Assembly: GCF_022631375.1 (NCBI RefSeq)
Contig: NZ_JALBGC010000004.1
Span: forward strand, 744,001-808,000
Length of the DNA: 64,000 nt
Reading direction: 5' to 3'
DNA from: Hymenobacter cyanobacteriorum
GTDB taxonomy: Bacteria > Bacteroidota > Bacteroidia > Cytophagales > Hymenobacteraceae
In this document: positions 52,080 to 60,934 of the stretch, in pieces
Position numbering within the stretch: the stretch's first letter is position 1
How the letters are laid out: each line of letters begins with the position of its first letter
Program-made: the position numbers and the translations under genes
Notes under the pieces: model-generated
Databases searched by the model: none
Told to the model about the DNA's origin: nothing
What the model saw: the letters and a program-made list of their open reading frames with translations, nothing else

Positions 52080-53507
52080 ATGCTGTTTTCTCTATCGGCG
52101 CTGGCCCTCGCGGCGGCGCTGCACCAGCCCGCGCCGCCGGCCCCGGCCCGGCTCCACGGCCACCTCGACCACGCCCCGGCCGGCGACACCGTGCGCCTGA
52201 GCTACGGCCGCCACCAGGGCTCGCAAGCGGCCAAAACCGTGCTCGACCCGGCCGGCAATTTCACCATCACCCTGAAAGACCTGACCGCCGGCATCCCGGT
52301 CGATTTCAACTACGCCCGCCAGCACGCCAGCCTCTACCTCGCGCCCGGCGACGACGTGGGGATGACCCTCGATTTCCCGCGCTTCGACGAAAGCCTGCGC
52401 TACACCGGGCGCGGGGCCGATGCCAATAACTACCTGGCCCGGTCGCTGTGGAAGTTTGAGTTTGGGCCGGCCGCCGACGTGCCGCGCCCCGTGCCCACCG
52501 CCACTACCACGCCCGCCCAAATGCGCCAGCAGGCCGATGCTTTCCGGCAGGCGCAGCGCAACTTCCTGGCCGCCTCCGCCAAAGCCCACCCGCTGCCCGC
52601 CGAGTTTCAGCGCAGCGAGAAGCTCGACATCGACCTCGGTTGGGCCATTGCCTTGCTCGAATACCCGGGCCACTACCGCGCCCTGGCCAAGCAGGAGCCC
52701 GTGTTGCCGGCCAATTATTTCGACTTTCTGCAGCAACTGCCGCTCAAAACCTTCGACCAATACCTGGGCGAGCGGGGCAGCAAGGGCAAAACCGCCGTGC
52801 TGCGCTTTCTCACCTCCTACGCCAACCGCTTAAATCCCAGCGGCGTGCTCAGCACCGATGCTGCGGAGGCGCGCCGCCACTACGCCCTCGCCCAGGTCGA
52901 TTTCGGCCCCAACCCGGCCAGCATCGACTTGGCCATGTTTCAGTTCTACAGCTGGAAGCTCAATTTCAATCCGGATGCCGTGGTAGCCGCTTACCCCGCT
53001 TTCCGTGCTCACAACCGCGATTCCACGTTTGCCCGCACCCTGCGCACGCTCATCGTTCAGCAGTTGGCGGTGCAAGTGGGCAGCCCGGCTCCGGCTTTCA
53101 CGCTGCTCGACAACACCGGCAAGAAAGTATCGCTGGCCGACTTGCGCGGCAAAGTTTTGTACCTCGATTTCTGGGGGACGTGGTGCGCGCCCTGCCTGCA
53201 GGAAATGCCCGCCAGCATCGAGCTGAAGCAGAAAATGAATGGCCGCGACGTGGCGTTCGTCTACATTTCGGTGGGCGACAAAGAGGAAAAATGGCAGCAG
53301 GTGCTGGCCGCCCAACACCTGCTCAGCCCCAACAGCGTGCACCTGCGCAGCCCCGAGGGCGACGACGTAGCCAGCCGCTACCAGGTGCAGGTTTTTCCCA
53401 CGTACTGGCTCATCGGGCGCGATGGCCGCATCCTCACCCGCACGGCCCCGCGCCCCAGCGCCGGGGCCGAGGCCGTGGCGGCCATCGAGCAGGCGCTGGC
53501 GCGCTAG
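52080..53507 (+). CDS. TlpA-family thioredoxin-like protein
   Basis: 475 residues from the ATG at 52080. A short signal (LFSLSALALAAALHQ) is followed by a DUF4369-like beta domain (ARLHGHLDHAPAGDTVRLSYG... DPAGNFTITLKDL). A helical middle region covers residues 110-330. The thioredoxin fold at 335-475 has VGSPAPAFTLLDNTGKKVSLADLRGKVLYLDFWGTWCAPCLQEMP, with the redox pair in WCAPC and a cis-Pro in VFPTYWLIG. It is the common Bacteroidota periplasmic oxidoreductase type. A TATCTTG box lies upstream at about 52043. Confidence 0.88.
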   Translation: MLFSLSALALAAALHQPAPPAPARLHGHLDHAPAGDTVRLSYGRHQGSQAAKTVLDPAGNFTITLKDLTAGIPVDFNYARQHASLYLAPGDDVGMTLDFPRFDESLRYTGRGADANNYLARSLWKFEFGPAADVPRPVPTATTTPAQMRQQADAFRQAQRNFLAASAKAHPLPAEFQRSEKLDIDLGWAIALLEYPGHYRALAKQEPVLPANYFDFLQQLPLKTFDQYLGERGSKGKTAVLRFLTSYANRLNPSGVLSTDAAEARRHYALAQVDFGPNPASIDLAMFQFYSWKLNFNPDAVVAAYPAFRAHNRDSTFARTLRTLIVQQLAVQVGSPAPAFTLLDNTGKKVSLADLRGKVLYLDFWGTWCAPCLQEMPASIELKQKMNGRDVAFVYISVGDKEEKWQQVLAAQHLLSPNSVHLRSPEGDDVASRYQVQVFPTYWLIGRDGRILTRTAPRPSAGAEAVAAIEQALAR

Positions 53508-53515
53508 GCCGGGCG

Positions 53516-53523
53516 TACCTTTG
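53516..53523 (+). promoter_or_regulatory. -7 element (TACCTTTG) of the outer-membrane protein gene at 53570
   Basis: A perfect match that starts 9 bases after the stop of the TlpA gene, 46 bases before the ATG. Confidence 0.65.
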
Positions 53524-53569
53524 TGGCCGCGAAACCCCGGTAGGCCGTAAGGGGTGTTTCACGGTTGTT

Positions 53570-54265
53570 ATGCGCTGGTTGTATCGTCTTGTGTGGTTGA
53601 TTGGGGCGCTGCTGCCGATGGGCGCGCAGGCGCAGGCCGTGGGCCTGGCCCGGCCCGACTCGGTGGTGCGCCGGCCCAACGTCGCGCGCCTGCCGCACAA
53701 CCGCTTCGTGGTGCAGTACGATTCGCGCTATTCCATCCTCAACCACCACCTCACCACCATCAACGGCCTCAAGCTGGGCCTCGAGTTCAAAAGCCGCTTC
53801 CGCACCGGGGCCGCCATCTACTTCCTCAGCACCGGCGTGCCCTCGCGCCAAGCCAAGCCCGACAACGCCGCCGAGGACGCCGACGCTGAAATCCGTTTCC
53901 GTTACCTGGCGGCCTACGCCGGCTACGTGCTGCTCGAAAACCGCCGCTGGGAGCTCAGCGCCAACCTGCAGGTGGGCCTGGGCTCGGCCTTCGTGCTGTA
54001 TGCAGCCGACGGCGGCGGCTCCGACCAAACCCCGCGCGAATTCATGGGCATTGTGGAGCCTACGCTGGCTGCCCAGTACCGCGTGTTTCGCTGGAGCGGC
54101 ATCGGCACGGGGCTGGGCTGGCGGCAGCCGGTGTTCGTGCCCATCGCCATCCAGAAAGAGCTGAACGGCCCCGTGTTCTACCTGCGCGCCAACCTGTTTC
54201 TGGGCGACCTGATTAAGGTGCTGAAGGACAAGGAGCCGCTCTTCACCCAAACCAACATGCGTTAG
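53570..54265 (+). CDS. Outer-membrane beta-barrel-like protein
   Basis: 231 residues from the ATG at 53570; a longer frame from 52640 is a shadow of the TlpA gene. Signal peptide residues 1-22 (LIGALLPMGAQAQ). The mature protein alternates strands: NRFVVQYDSRYSILNHHLTTINGLKLGLEF, RYLAAYAGYVLLENRRWELSANLQVGLGSAF, FMGIVEPTLAAQYRVFRWSGIGTGLGWRQPV, and VFYLRANLFLGDLIKVLKD. It ends in a soluble tail. Function unknown. Confidence 0.7.
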   Translation: MRWLYRLVWLIGALLPMGAQAQAVGLARPDSVVRRPNVARLPHNRFVVQYDSRYSILNHHLTTINGLKLGLEFKSRFRTGAAIYFLSTGVPSRQAKPDNAAEDADAEIRFRYLAAYAGYVLLENRRWELSANLQVGLGSAFVLYAADGGGSDQTPREFMGIVEPTLAAQYRVFRWSGIGTGLGWRQPVFVPIAIQKELNGPVFYLRANLFLGDLIKVLKDKEPLFTQTNMR

Positions 54266-54278
54266 GTCGGGCAGTAGC

Positions 54279-54355
54279 TGTCATTCCGACGCAGGGAGAA
54301 TCGGGGTAAGTCCGATGAACGGCTTACTCAGATTCCTCCTGCGTCGGAATGACAA
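54279..54355. repeat. Intergenic inverted repeat, TGTCATTCCGACGCAGG type
   Basis: TGTCATTCCGACGCAGG and CCTGCGTCGGAATGACA pair perfectly, the inner parts (AGAATCGGGGTAAG / CTTACTCAGATTC) less well. It lies between convergent outer-membrane protein genes. Confidence 0.85.
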
Positions 54356-54357
54356 CT

Positions 54358-55245
54358 TTACTTGCCCGTGCTGTAGGCGAAGCCCACCGAGAGCGTGCCG
54401 TTGGCCCGGGCGCGGCTCTGCACCACCACGCTTTCGTAGGAAAACGTGTAGGCCAGGTTCAGGGCCAGGTGCTGGTAAAGCTTGAAGGCCAGCACGGTGG
54501 CGCTGTTCAGCCGGTAGTCGCCGCCGGGATTGGTCAGCGAGGGTTGGTAAAACAGCAGTTCAGAGAAGCTGAAAACCTTCTGGTTCAGGCGCGCCTTCAG
54601 GCGGGTGCTGCTGCGCACCACGTGGCGCTGCAGGTCGAATTCGGTGTTGTAGTCGGTGCGCTCATCCAGCAAAAAGGTGCTCAGCGCTACCTCGTTGCTG
54701 AGCGTGTCGGCATAGAGCTGGTAGCCCACGCCGCCGCCCGCCACCACGCGCTGGTCGATGGCGCGCAGGTTGCTGGTTTCGAACTCGGCCAGCGCGTAGA
54801 ATTTCCAGCGGCCCAGGCGGTAGTCGGGCGTGGTGAGCAGCAGCAACTCGCGCTCGCGCACGGCCCCGGCCTGCCGCCCGTAGCTGTAGCTGAACGCCGC
54901 CGGAAACTGCCAGTGCCTGGCGGTGTAATTGCCCGTGTGGCTGGTGCTGAAATACACCCGCTCCACCGTGCCCGTGGTAAGCAGGCCGGTGAGGGCGGCC
55001 GTGTAGCGCACGCCGTTGCCGTTCACATTATAGGTTTCAAACTCGGCCGAAGGCAGCCCCGCCGGCGGCGGCGTGAAGCTGCCCGCCTTGTCAATCACCG
55101 TTGAATCGTTGGGCGATACGTTGGTCGAATCCGGCGCTTGGGCGTGCGCCGCACCGGCCACGCCCAGCAGCAAAAGCCACAGCAGCAGCGGGTGAAGCAG
55201 GGTGCCCGGCCATTTGGTGCGGGCCAAAAAGTTGAAACCGGGCAT
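54358..55245 (-). CDS. Outer-membrane protein, DUF481-like barrel
   Basis: 295 residues. A basic N-terminus and a long hydrophobic core (LLHPLLLWLLLLGVAGAAHAQ) make the signal peptide. The rest has repeated strand pairs such as ALTGLLTTGTVERVYFSTSHTGNYTA, YRLGRWKFYALAEFETSN, NQKVFSFSELLFYQPSL and LNLAYTFSYESVVVQSRARANGTLSVGFAYS. This looks like the DUF481/YdiY salt-induced outer-membrane barrel. It starts 2 bases after the menE stop, so it is read with menE. Confidence 0.68.
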   Translation of the reverse strand: MPGFNFLARTKWPGTLLHPLLLWLLLLGVAGAAHAQAPDSTNVSPNDSTVIDKAGSFTPPPAGLPSAEFETYNVNGNGVRYTAALTGLLTTGTVERVYFSTSHTGNYTARHWQFPAAFSYSYGRQAGAVRERELLLLTTPDYRLGRWKFYALAEFETSNLRAIDQRVVAGGGVGYQLYADTLSNEVALSTFLLDERTDYNTEFDLQRHVVRSSTRLKARLNQKVFSFSELLFYQPSLTNPGGDYRLNSATVLAFKLYQHLALNLAYTFSYESVVVQSRARANGTLSVGFAYSTGK

Positions 55246-55247
55246 GG

Positions 55248-56363
55248 CTACGCGTTGGCTTGGCGCAGCGTGGCGGCGCGGTTGAGCTTGCCGTTGGGCG
55301 TGGCCGCGAACTCGGGCACGTAGCGCAGCTGACGGGGCTGCTCGTAGCGGCCCAGCCGCTCGCCCAGCAGTTTTTTAAGCTGGTTTTCCTGTTCTTCCGT
55401 CAGCACTTCGCCTTCGATAAAGGCCGTTACCGCCTGGCCCAGCCGCTCGTCGGGCTGGCCCGCCACGAAGCAGCGCCGCGACTGCCCAATCTCCGCCAGC
55501 GCCACGTCGAGTACTAGTTCCACCTTCTCGGCCGGCACCTTCACGCCGCCCGAGTTTATCACGAAATCGGCCCGGCCCAGCCACTCAAACGTGTGCTTTT
55601 CCGCATCCAGCTGCACCACGTCGTTGGTGACGATGAGCTGGTCGTCGGTCACGTCGCCGCGCAGCGTGAGGCAGCCGCGCTCGTCTTGGCCCGCCGCAAT
55701 GCCCGGCAGCACCCGGAAGCTGCTGGTGGCGTGCGGCCCGTTGAGGCGGCGCAACGCTACGTGCGAGCAGGTTTCGGTCATGCCATACGTCAGCCACGCG
55801 GCGGCTTGCAGCGGCTGCAGCTCCTGCGTCAGGGCCGCATCGGCGGGCGCGCCGCCAATCAGAAAGGCCTTCATCTTATCGAGGCGCGGCGCGTGGCCGG
55901 CCGCCAGCACGGTTTTCAGCTGCAAGGGCACGAAGGCCGAAAAGTCGAATTCGGCATCGGCGGCCACGTAGGCAAACGGGTCGGCGTGCGGCTCCACGAT
56001 GGTGAGGTGCAGGTTGCGCTCCAGCCCGCGTACTAGCATCATCATCCCGCCAATGTACTCGCAGTTGAGGCAGACCAGCGCGCGGTCGCCGGGCCCGAGG
56101 TCGAAGAAATCGGCCGTGCGCCGCGCCGAAGCTTCGAGTTGCCGCCGCCGCAGCGCGATGGCCGAGGGCGTGCCAGTGCTGCCCGAAGTGTGCAGCGTGA
56201 ATTCCTGCGTGCCATTCAGCCACTGCCGCACGAAGTCGAGGATTTTGGCCTCGTAGCCATTCACGGGTGCATCCAATTGGGCCGGGTATTCGCGGATGGA
56301 TGCGTAGGCGTATTCGCGGCCGTTGAGCAGGAGGGAAGTGGGCAGGTTGGCGGATGTGGTCAT
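55248..56363 (-). CDS. menE: o-Succinylbenzoate-CoA ligase (AMP-binding enzyme)
   Basis: 371 residues, the short form of the adenylate-forming family. The P-loop is TLHTSGSTGTPSAIALRR, A5 is LTYGMTETCSHVALR, A7 is LIVTNDVV..., A8 is GRADFVINSGGVKVPAEKVE, and the catalytic Lys is in TPNGKLNR. It activates o-succinylbenzoate to its CoA ester. Its place in a cluster with menF, menD and menB gives the gene name; sequence alone gives only the superfamily. It is the most distal men gene here. Confidence 0.88.
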   Translation of the reverse strand: MTTSANLPTSLLLNGREYAYASIREYPAQLDAPVNGYEAKILDFVRQWLNGTQEFTLHTSGSTGTPSAIALRRRQLEASARRTADFFDLGPGDRALVCLNCEYIGGMMMLVRGLERNLHLTIVEPHADPFAYVAADAEFDFSAFVPLQLKTVLAAGHAPRLDKMKAFLIGGAPADAALTQELQPLQAAAWLTYGMTETCSHVALRRLNGPHATSSFRVLPGIAAGQDERGCLTLRGDVTDDQLIVTNDVVQLDAEKHTFEWLGRADFVINSGGVKVPAEKVELVLDVALAEIGQSRRCFVAGQPDERLGQAVTAFIEGEVLTEEQENQLKKLLGERLGRYEQPRQLRYVPEFAATPNGKLNRAATLRQANA

Positions 56364-56496
56364 GCGGCGAAATTACGCGTCTCGGTGGCTCATGGGCCGC
56401 AGTGCGGTCGCAGCAGCATTCAGGCATTTACATCTTCGGCCTTGACTTTGAAGTTGCTAACGTTTATCTTAGGCAAGTCATCATTCCCACCGCGCC

Positions 56497-56685
56497 ATGA
56501 CTACTGCCCAGCCCTTCGCCCCCCAGTCCGCGCCCGTCGGCAGCGCCGAAACCCTTGTGCGCACGCCCGAGCAGGCGCAGCAGCACGCCCAGGCCAAAGC
56601 CCAGAAAAAGGCCCGCAAGCACGAGCGCCTGCGGGCTTTCTTCGCGTGGTGCGCCGGCTGCCGCTGCATGGGCGGCAGCTTTTGA
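56497..56685 (+). CDS. Small Cys-containing protein
   Basis: 62 residues on the strand opposite to the men genes. The centre is very basic (KAKAQKKARKHERLRAFF) and the C-terminus reads CAGCRCMGGSF, with three Cys within six residues (CxxCxC), a possible metal-binding tail. The codon choice is like that of the neighbours. Support is the compact frame, the sensible start (ATG after TTATCTTAGG) and the unusual C-terminus. No family known. Confidence 0.5.
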   Translation: MTTAQPFAPQSAPVGSAETLVRTPEQAQQHAQAKAQKKARKHERLRAFFAWCAGCRCMGGSF

Positions 56686-56711
56686 TAAACTGTTATTCGG
56701 AAAATTAAATA

Positions 56712-56803
56712 GGCTGTCGTTCTGAGCGCAGCGAAGGATTTATCACGCCAGCATTATTAGCTCAAACGTGATAAGGTCCTTCACTGCGCTCAGAACGACA
56801 GCC
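56712..56803. repeat. Intergenic inverted repeat, GGCTGTCGTTCTGAGCGCAGCG type
   Basis: Arms 56712-56747 and 56767-56803 with one base indel. The variant GTCGTTCTGAG is mirrored as CTCAGAACGAC. It lies between menE and menB. Confidence 0.88.
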
Positions 56804-56830
56804 TTTCTATTGCCGGCAACCGCCCGCGCC

Positions 56831-57655
56831 TTACGGGAACTTCGGAAACTTCGAGAAGTCCGGCTGGCGCTTTTCCATGTAGGCGTTGCGGCCTTCCTTG
56901 GCCTCGTCGCTGAGGTAGTAAAGCAACGTGGCGTTGCCGGCCAGCTCCTGAATGCCAGCCTGCCCATCGAGCTCGGCGTTGAAGCTCGATTTGAGCATAC
57001 GCAGCGAGAGTGGGCTTTTCTGCAGAATCTTGTGGCACCAGGCTACGGTGGTTTCTTCCAGCTTATCGAGCGGTACTACCTTGTTCACCAAGCCCATGTC
57101 GAGGGCCTCCTGGGCGTCGTACTGGTCGCAGAGGAACCAGATTTCGCGGGCCTTTTTCTGGCCCACCACGCGGGCTAGGTAGGAGGCCCCGAAGCCGCCA
57201 TCGAATGAGCCCACATTGGGGCCGGTCTGGCCGAAACGGGCGTTATCGGCTGCAATGCTCAGGTCGCACACCACGTGCAGTACGTGGCCGCCGCCGATGG
57301 CCCAACCCGCCACCATGGCAATCACCGGCTTGGGGATGGAGCGGATGATTTTCTGCAACTCCAGCACGTTCAGGCGGGGCACGGTGTCCTCGCCCACGTA
57401 GCCGCCGTGGCCGCGCACGCTCTGGTCGCCGCCCGAGCAGAAGGCCCGGCCGCCCTCGCCGGTTAGGATGATGACGCCGATGTCGGTGCGGTCCTGGCAG
57501 ATGCGCATAGCGTCAATCATTTCCTGCACCGTGAGCGGCGTGAAGGCGTTGTGCACCTGCGGCCGGTTGATGCTGATTTTGGCGATGCCGCCAAACTGCG
57601 TGAAGAGAATTTCTTTGAACTCCTTAATCGGGGTCCAGCTGATGGGTTCGGTCAT
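56831..57655 (-). CDS. menB: 1,4-Dihydroxy-2-naphthoyl-CoA synthase
   Basis: 274 residues from the ATG at 57655; the longer frame only translates the palindrome. It is a crotonase-fold enzyme: ISINRPQVHNAFTPLTV, GGRAFCSGGDQSVRG (oxyanion), GWAIGGGHVLHVVCDL and GPNVGSFDGGFGASYLARVVG are diagnostic of MenB, as are the C-terminal LYYLSDEAKEGRNAYMEKRQPDF residues. It closes the naphthoate ring from o-succinylbenzoyl-CoA. It lies between menD and menE in the pathway operon. Confidence 0.95.
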   Translation of the reverse strand: MTEPISWTPIKEFKEILFTQFGGIAKISINRPQVHNAFTPLTVQEMIDAMRICQDRTDIGVIILTGEGGRAFCSGGDQSVRGHGGYVGEDTVPRLNVLELQKIIRSIPKPVIAMVAGWAIGGGHVLHVVCDLSIAADNARFGQTGPNVGSFDGGFGASYLARVVGQKKAREIWFLCDQYDAQEALDMGLVNKVVPLDKLEETTVAWCHKILQKSPLSLRMLKSSFNAELDGQAGIQELAGNATLLYYLSDEAKEGRNAYMEKRQPDFSKFPKFP

Positions 57656-57684
57656 AGATGGGGGATTATTGAACGATATAAAAA

Positions 57685-57793
57685 CGTCATGCAGAGCGCA
57701 GCGAAGCATCTTGCCCGCAACCACTAATCAATTCAGATTATAACGAAGAAATTACTGCCTCTGGCAAGATGCTTCGCTGCGCTCTGCATGACG
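57685..57793. repeat. Intergenic inverted repeat, CGTCATGCAGAGCGCAGCGAAGC type
   Basis: CGTCATGCAGAGCGCAGCGA...TCTTGCC and GGCAAGATGCTTCGC...CATGACG are perfect complements. It lies between menD and menB. Confidence 0.9.
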
Positions 57794-57804
57794 GTCAATT
57801 AAAT

Positions 57805-59550
57805 TCAAGCAAATGCGGTTTTCACCGCCGCCCGGTATTCCTCAAAAAACGCCGCGTTGGTCTTCGAGTCGGTGAAGACTTCCAGAATGGCCGCGCCGGT
57901 TTCGGCTGCAAAGAAAACCGGCAACGCGGCTTCCAGTTCAGCAAAGCTCGAAACCGGGAAATAGCGCAGGTTGAAATCCTTGGCCGTGTTCTCGGCCGTG
58001 AGCAGCTGGCGCGTCTCAAAAAACTCCTCCAGCTCCGGCTGCTGGCGCGGCCCATCGATGATGCGGAAGATGCCGCCGCCGTGGTTGTTGAACAGCACCA
58101 CCCGCAGGTTGGGCAGCGGGTAGTTGTGCCAGAAGGCGTTGCGGTCGTAAAAAAACGCCACGTCGCCGGTAATCAAAACCACCGGCCGGCTGGGCTGAGC
58201 CAGCGCCGCGCCCACGGCCGTCGAGTTGCAGCCATCGATGCCGCTGGTGCCACGGTTGGCGAAAACTTCAATTTGTCGGCCTTGCGGCAGGCCCAAGATG
58301 TTGGCGTAGCGCACGGCCATGCTGTTGGCCAGGTGCAGGGCCGTGGTTTCCGGCAGCGCCGCCAGGGCGTGGCGGAAGGCAGAAAATTCGTTGAACGGTT
58401 GGGCGTCGTCCGTGAAAAACTGCTCCAGAAACTTTGCTGCGGCAGCATCGGCCTGTTGCCACGCGGCAGTTGTTCCGGGCAGCTGGTTCGTAGAGAGCAA
58501 GGAATTCGAACCCCCGGAGGTAGTGTCCTCATTGGTTTTCAAGACCGACAACTGCTGAAAAAACACCGCCGGCTGCACCCGTACTACCCGCGTCAGCGAG
58601 CGGAAGGTATCGGCTACTTCGCCGGTGGCTTGCAGGTGCCAGTGCTGGGCCGGAGCCGCATCACGCAAAAACAACTTCAGGCTTTTCGAAATCAGCGACT
58701 GGCCGAAGGTGATGAGCAAATCCGGTTTTAAAGCTGCTTTTTCATCCTGATTCAGGCCCGCCAGAAGAATGTCCTGCCGCTGCACACTGGGAACGTCGCC
58801 CACGTTGGCAATAACGTCGCCCACTACCGTGACCTGTCGGGCTTGCGCAAATTCGTAGAGCGCCGCCAGCAAGCCAGGGTTGCCGGGCTGCTGGCCCGCC
58901 ACCACTACCACGCGCTTCGCGTCCCGCAGCAGTTGCCGTAGCTCCAGAATCTCGGCCGGCGCTAGCGTGGCGTTGGCAGCCTGGTCGTGGGTAATCCGCA
59001 CGGCTTCATACTCGATTCCTTCACCGGCCTTCGGGTAAAACGGCTCGCGCAGCGGCACGTTCACCTGCACCGGGCCGGCGGGCGCGGCTTGGGCCAGGTT
59101 AATGGCCTCATTCACAATGCGCGCTGAATGCCACTTGGCATCGGCGTGCGCGGTATCGACCGGAAACTCAAACTCGCCCTTGGCGTGCGCACCGTACAAA
59201 TTGCGCTGCCGAATGGTCTGCCCGTCGAGCTGGTCAATCCATTCGGGCGGGCGGTCGGCGGTGAAAATCACCAGCGGAATCTGCTGGAAAAAGGCTTCGG
59301 CTACGGCGGGCGCATAGTTCAGGCCGGCCGTGCCCGAGGTGCACACCAGCGCCACCGCCCGCCGTTGCGCCTGCGCAATGCCCAGGCCAATGAAGGCGGC
59401 GGCCCGCTCATCGGGCACCACGCGCACGTTCAAATCGGGGTGGCGGGCGAAGGCCAGCGTGAGCGGGGCCGAGCGCGAGCCGGGCGACAAAACGACATCG
59501 GTAATGCCGTGGCGGGCGCAGATTTCGGCGATGTTATAAACGGCCTGCAT
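57805..59550 (-). CDS. menD: 2-Succinyl-5-enolpyruvyl-6-hydroxy-3-cyclohexene-1-carboxylate synthase
   Basis: 581 residues from the ATG at 59550. It is a thiamine-diphosphate enzyme: IAEICARHGITDVVLSPGSRSAPLTLAF with the catalytic Glu in VPDERAAAFIGLG, CTSGTAGLNYAPAVAEA, and TADRPPEW in the N-terminal domain. The ThDP Mg-binding region is ITGDVAFFYDRNAFW...LRVVLFNNHGGGIF. It joins isochorismate and 2-oxoglutarate. A Ser/Thr-rich stretch near residue 350 is an insertion relative to what I know of the family. Confidence 0.95.
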   Translation of the reverse strand: MQAVYNIAEICARHGITDVVLSPGSRSAPLTLAFARHPDLNVRVVPDERAAAFIGLGIAQAQRRAVALVCTSGTAGLNYAPAVAEAFFQQIPLVIFTADRPPEWIDQLDGQTIRQRNLYGAHAKGEFEFPVDTAHADAKWHSARIVNEAINLAQAAPAGPVQVNVPLREPFYPKAGEGIEYEAVRITHDQAANATLAPAEILELRQLLRDAKRVVVVAGQQPGNPGLLAALYEFAQARQVTVVGDVIANVGDVPSVQRQDILLAGLNQDEKAALKPDLLITFGQSLISKSLKLFLRDAAPAQHWHLQATGEVADTFRSLTRVVRVQPAVFFQQLSVLKTNEDTTSGGSNSLLSTNQLPGTTAAWQQADAAAAKFLEQFFTDDAQPFNEFSAFRHALAALPETTALHLANSMAVRYANILGLPQGRQIEVFANRGTSGIDGCNSTAVGAALAQPSRPVVLITGDVAFFYDRNAFWHNYPLPNLRVVLFNNHGGGIFRIIDGPRQQPELEEFFETRQLLTAENTAKDFNLRYFPVSSFAELEAALPVFFAAETGAAILEVFTDSKTNAAFFEEYRAAVKTAFA

Positions 59551-59591
59551 GGGCAAAAGGGCTTTTGAAGGAGAACTGAATAAGAGAGTGC

Positions 59592-59692
59592 GAACGTCAT
59601 GCAGAGCGCAGCGAAGCATCTTTACCGCTTCGCTGCAACGATTGAATTAGTGGTGGCAGGCAAGATGCTTCGCTGCGCTCTGCATGACGTTC
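59592..59692. repeat. Intergenic inverted repeat, CGTCATGCAGAGCGCAGCGAAGC type
   Basis: GAACGTCATGCAGAGCGCAG...CATCTT and CAAGATGCTTCGC...GACGTTC. It lies between menF and menD and has the same outer arm as the copy at 57685. Confidence 0.9.
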
Positions 59693-59698
59693 TACGAC

Positions 59699-60934
59699 TC
59701 ATTGCCCTAAAACTGCGCCTACGGTTTGCATCTTCATCTGGGTTTCCTGCCACTCGCGGGCGGGGTCGGAGTCGATGGTGAGGCCGGTGCCGGCGTAGAG
59801 AATGGCTTCGGTGGCGCGTAGTTGCAGGCAGCGCAGATTCACGAAAAGGCTCGCGAGGCCGGGCGCTTCCACATTCACCGGGCCGAGGAAGCCGCTGTAG
59901 TAGGCGCGGTCGTAGCCCTCGTGGCGCTGCAAAAAGGCCAGCGCGGCCGTTTTGGGCATACCGCCTACGGCCGACGTGGGGTGCAGCAGCCGCAGCATGT
60001 CGGTGCCCAGCGAGGCAGCGTTGGGCACGTTATGCAGGTCCACCTCAAAGTCGGTGCGCAGGTGCAGGAGCTGGCCGGCCGCCACGGTGCGGGGGCCGGT
60101 TTCGTGGTACTCGCGCAGCCGCAGCTGCTTGAAGCAGCTCACGATGTAGCGGGCCACCAGGGCTTGCTCCTCAATCTCCTTCTGCCGCCAGATGGCCTCC
60201 TGCGGCCGCGAGCCCGGCACCAGCGGCTGCGTGCCGGCCAGCGCCATGGTATGGAACTGCCCGTCGGCCGTAACCTCGGCCAGCACCTCGGGCGAGGCGC
60301 CCAGCCAAGTGCCCACGCCCGGCACACTCACCAGCGACACAAATGCCCGCGGATACTTCGCGCTCAGCTCCGCAAACGCCGCCAGTGGGTCGAACCCCGG
60401 CGGCAGTGGGCGGCGCATGGCCCGCGAACTCACCACCTTCACCACCTCCCGCGCCTCAATGGCGGCCACGCCGCGCCGCACCAAGTCGGTGTATTCGGCC
60501 TCCGAAGCGGTGTGCGGCACGGGCTGGGTGCCGTAGTGCCAGGCCAGCTCGGCTGGGGTGGGCAGCGCCAGCCAGGCTGTGAGGTTGGGCACCAGCTCGC
60601 GGGCGGCCGGGGCCACGGCCACGGCTTCGGGCCGGGCTAGGTCGTAGCGCACGTCGGCGGGCAGAAACAGGGCCGGGTTGTGGTCCGAGTCGCGGAAGGG
60701 AAAGAAGGCGAAGCCGGCCGGGGCGCGGTCGTCGAGGGCCGGGGGTAGGCCCGTGTAGGTAGCTTCGAGCGAGCGGGCCACCAGCAGCTGCGGCAGCGCG
60801 GCATCGGGCGCGCGCCACAACGCCAGTGGGCGGCCCGTGCGCAGGGCACCCGTCACCAGATGGCGCAGGCGGGCCGGGCCATCGGGGCTGGCAGCGGCCG
60901 GCCAGGGCAGTTGGCGGTATTCGGACAGCGGCAT
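59699..60934 (-). CDS. menF: Isochorismate synthase (chorismate-binding family)
   Basis: 411 residues. The C-terminal chorismate-binding domain has REVVKVVSSRAMRR, GTWLGASPEVL, TMALAGTQPL, EEQALVARYIV, LRLLHPTSAVGGMPKTAAL and FLGPVNVEAPGLASLFVNLRCLQL, and it ends in AGTGLTIDSDPAREWQETQMKMQ. These are the usual motifs of MenF/EntC. It converts chorismate to isochorismate. It is directly followed by menD and preceded by the thioesterase gene without a gap (0 bases). Confidence 0.93.
   Translation of the reverse strand: MPLSEYRQLPWPAAASPDGPARLRHLVTGALRTGRPLALWRAPDAALPQLLVARSLEATYTGLPPALDDRAPAGFAFFPFRDSDHNPALFLPADVRYDLARPEAVAVAPAARELVPNLTAWLALPTPAELAWHYGTQPVPHTASEAEYTDLVRRGVAAIEAREVVKVVSSRAMRRPLPPGFDPLAAFAELSAKYPRAFVSLVSVPGVGTWLGASPEVLAEVTADGQFHTMALAGTQPLVPGSRPQEAIWRQKEIEEQALVARYIVSCFKQLRLREYHETGPRTVAAGQLLHLRTDFEVDLHNVPNAASLGTDMLRLLHPTSAVGGMPKTAALAFLQRHEGYDRAYYSGFLGPVNVEAPGLASLFVNLRCLQLRATEAILYAGTGLTIDSDPAREWQETQMKMQTVGAVLGQ

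Noticed and set aside
52640..53569. Long N-terminal extension (from 52640) of the gene at 53570
   Set aside because: The extension is out of frame with the TlpA gene it overlaps; the ATG at 53570 gives a proper signal peptide and has a promoter upstream.
59551..59619. Upstream extension of menD beginning MLRCALHDV
   Set aside because: This peptide is only the translation of the palindromic repeat. The same happens before menB and the hydrolase at 22211.
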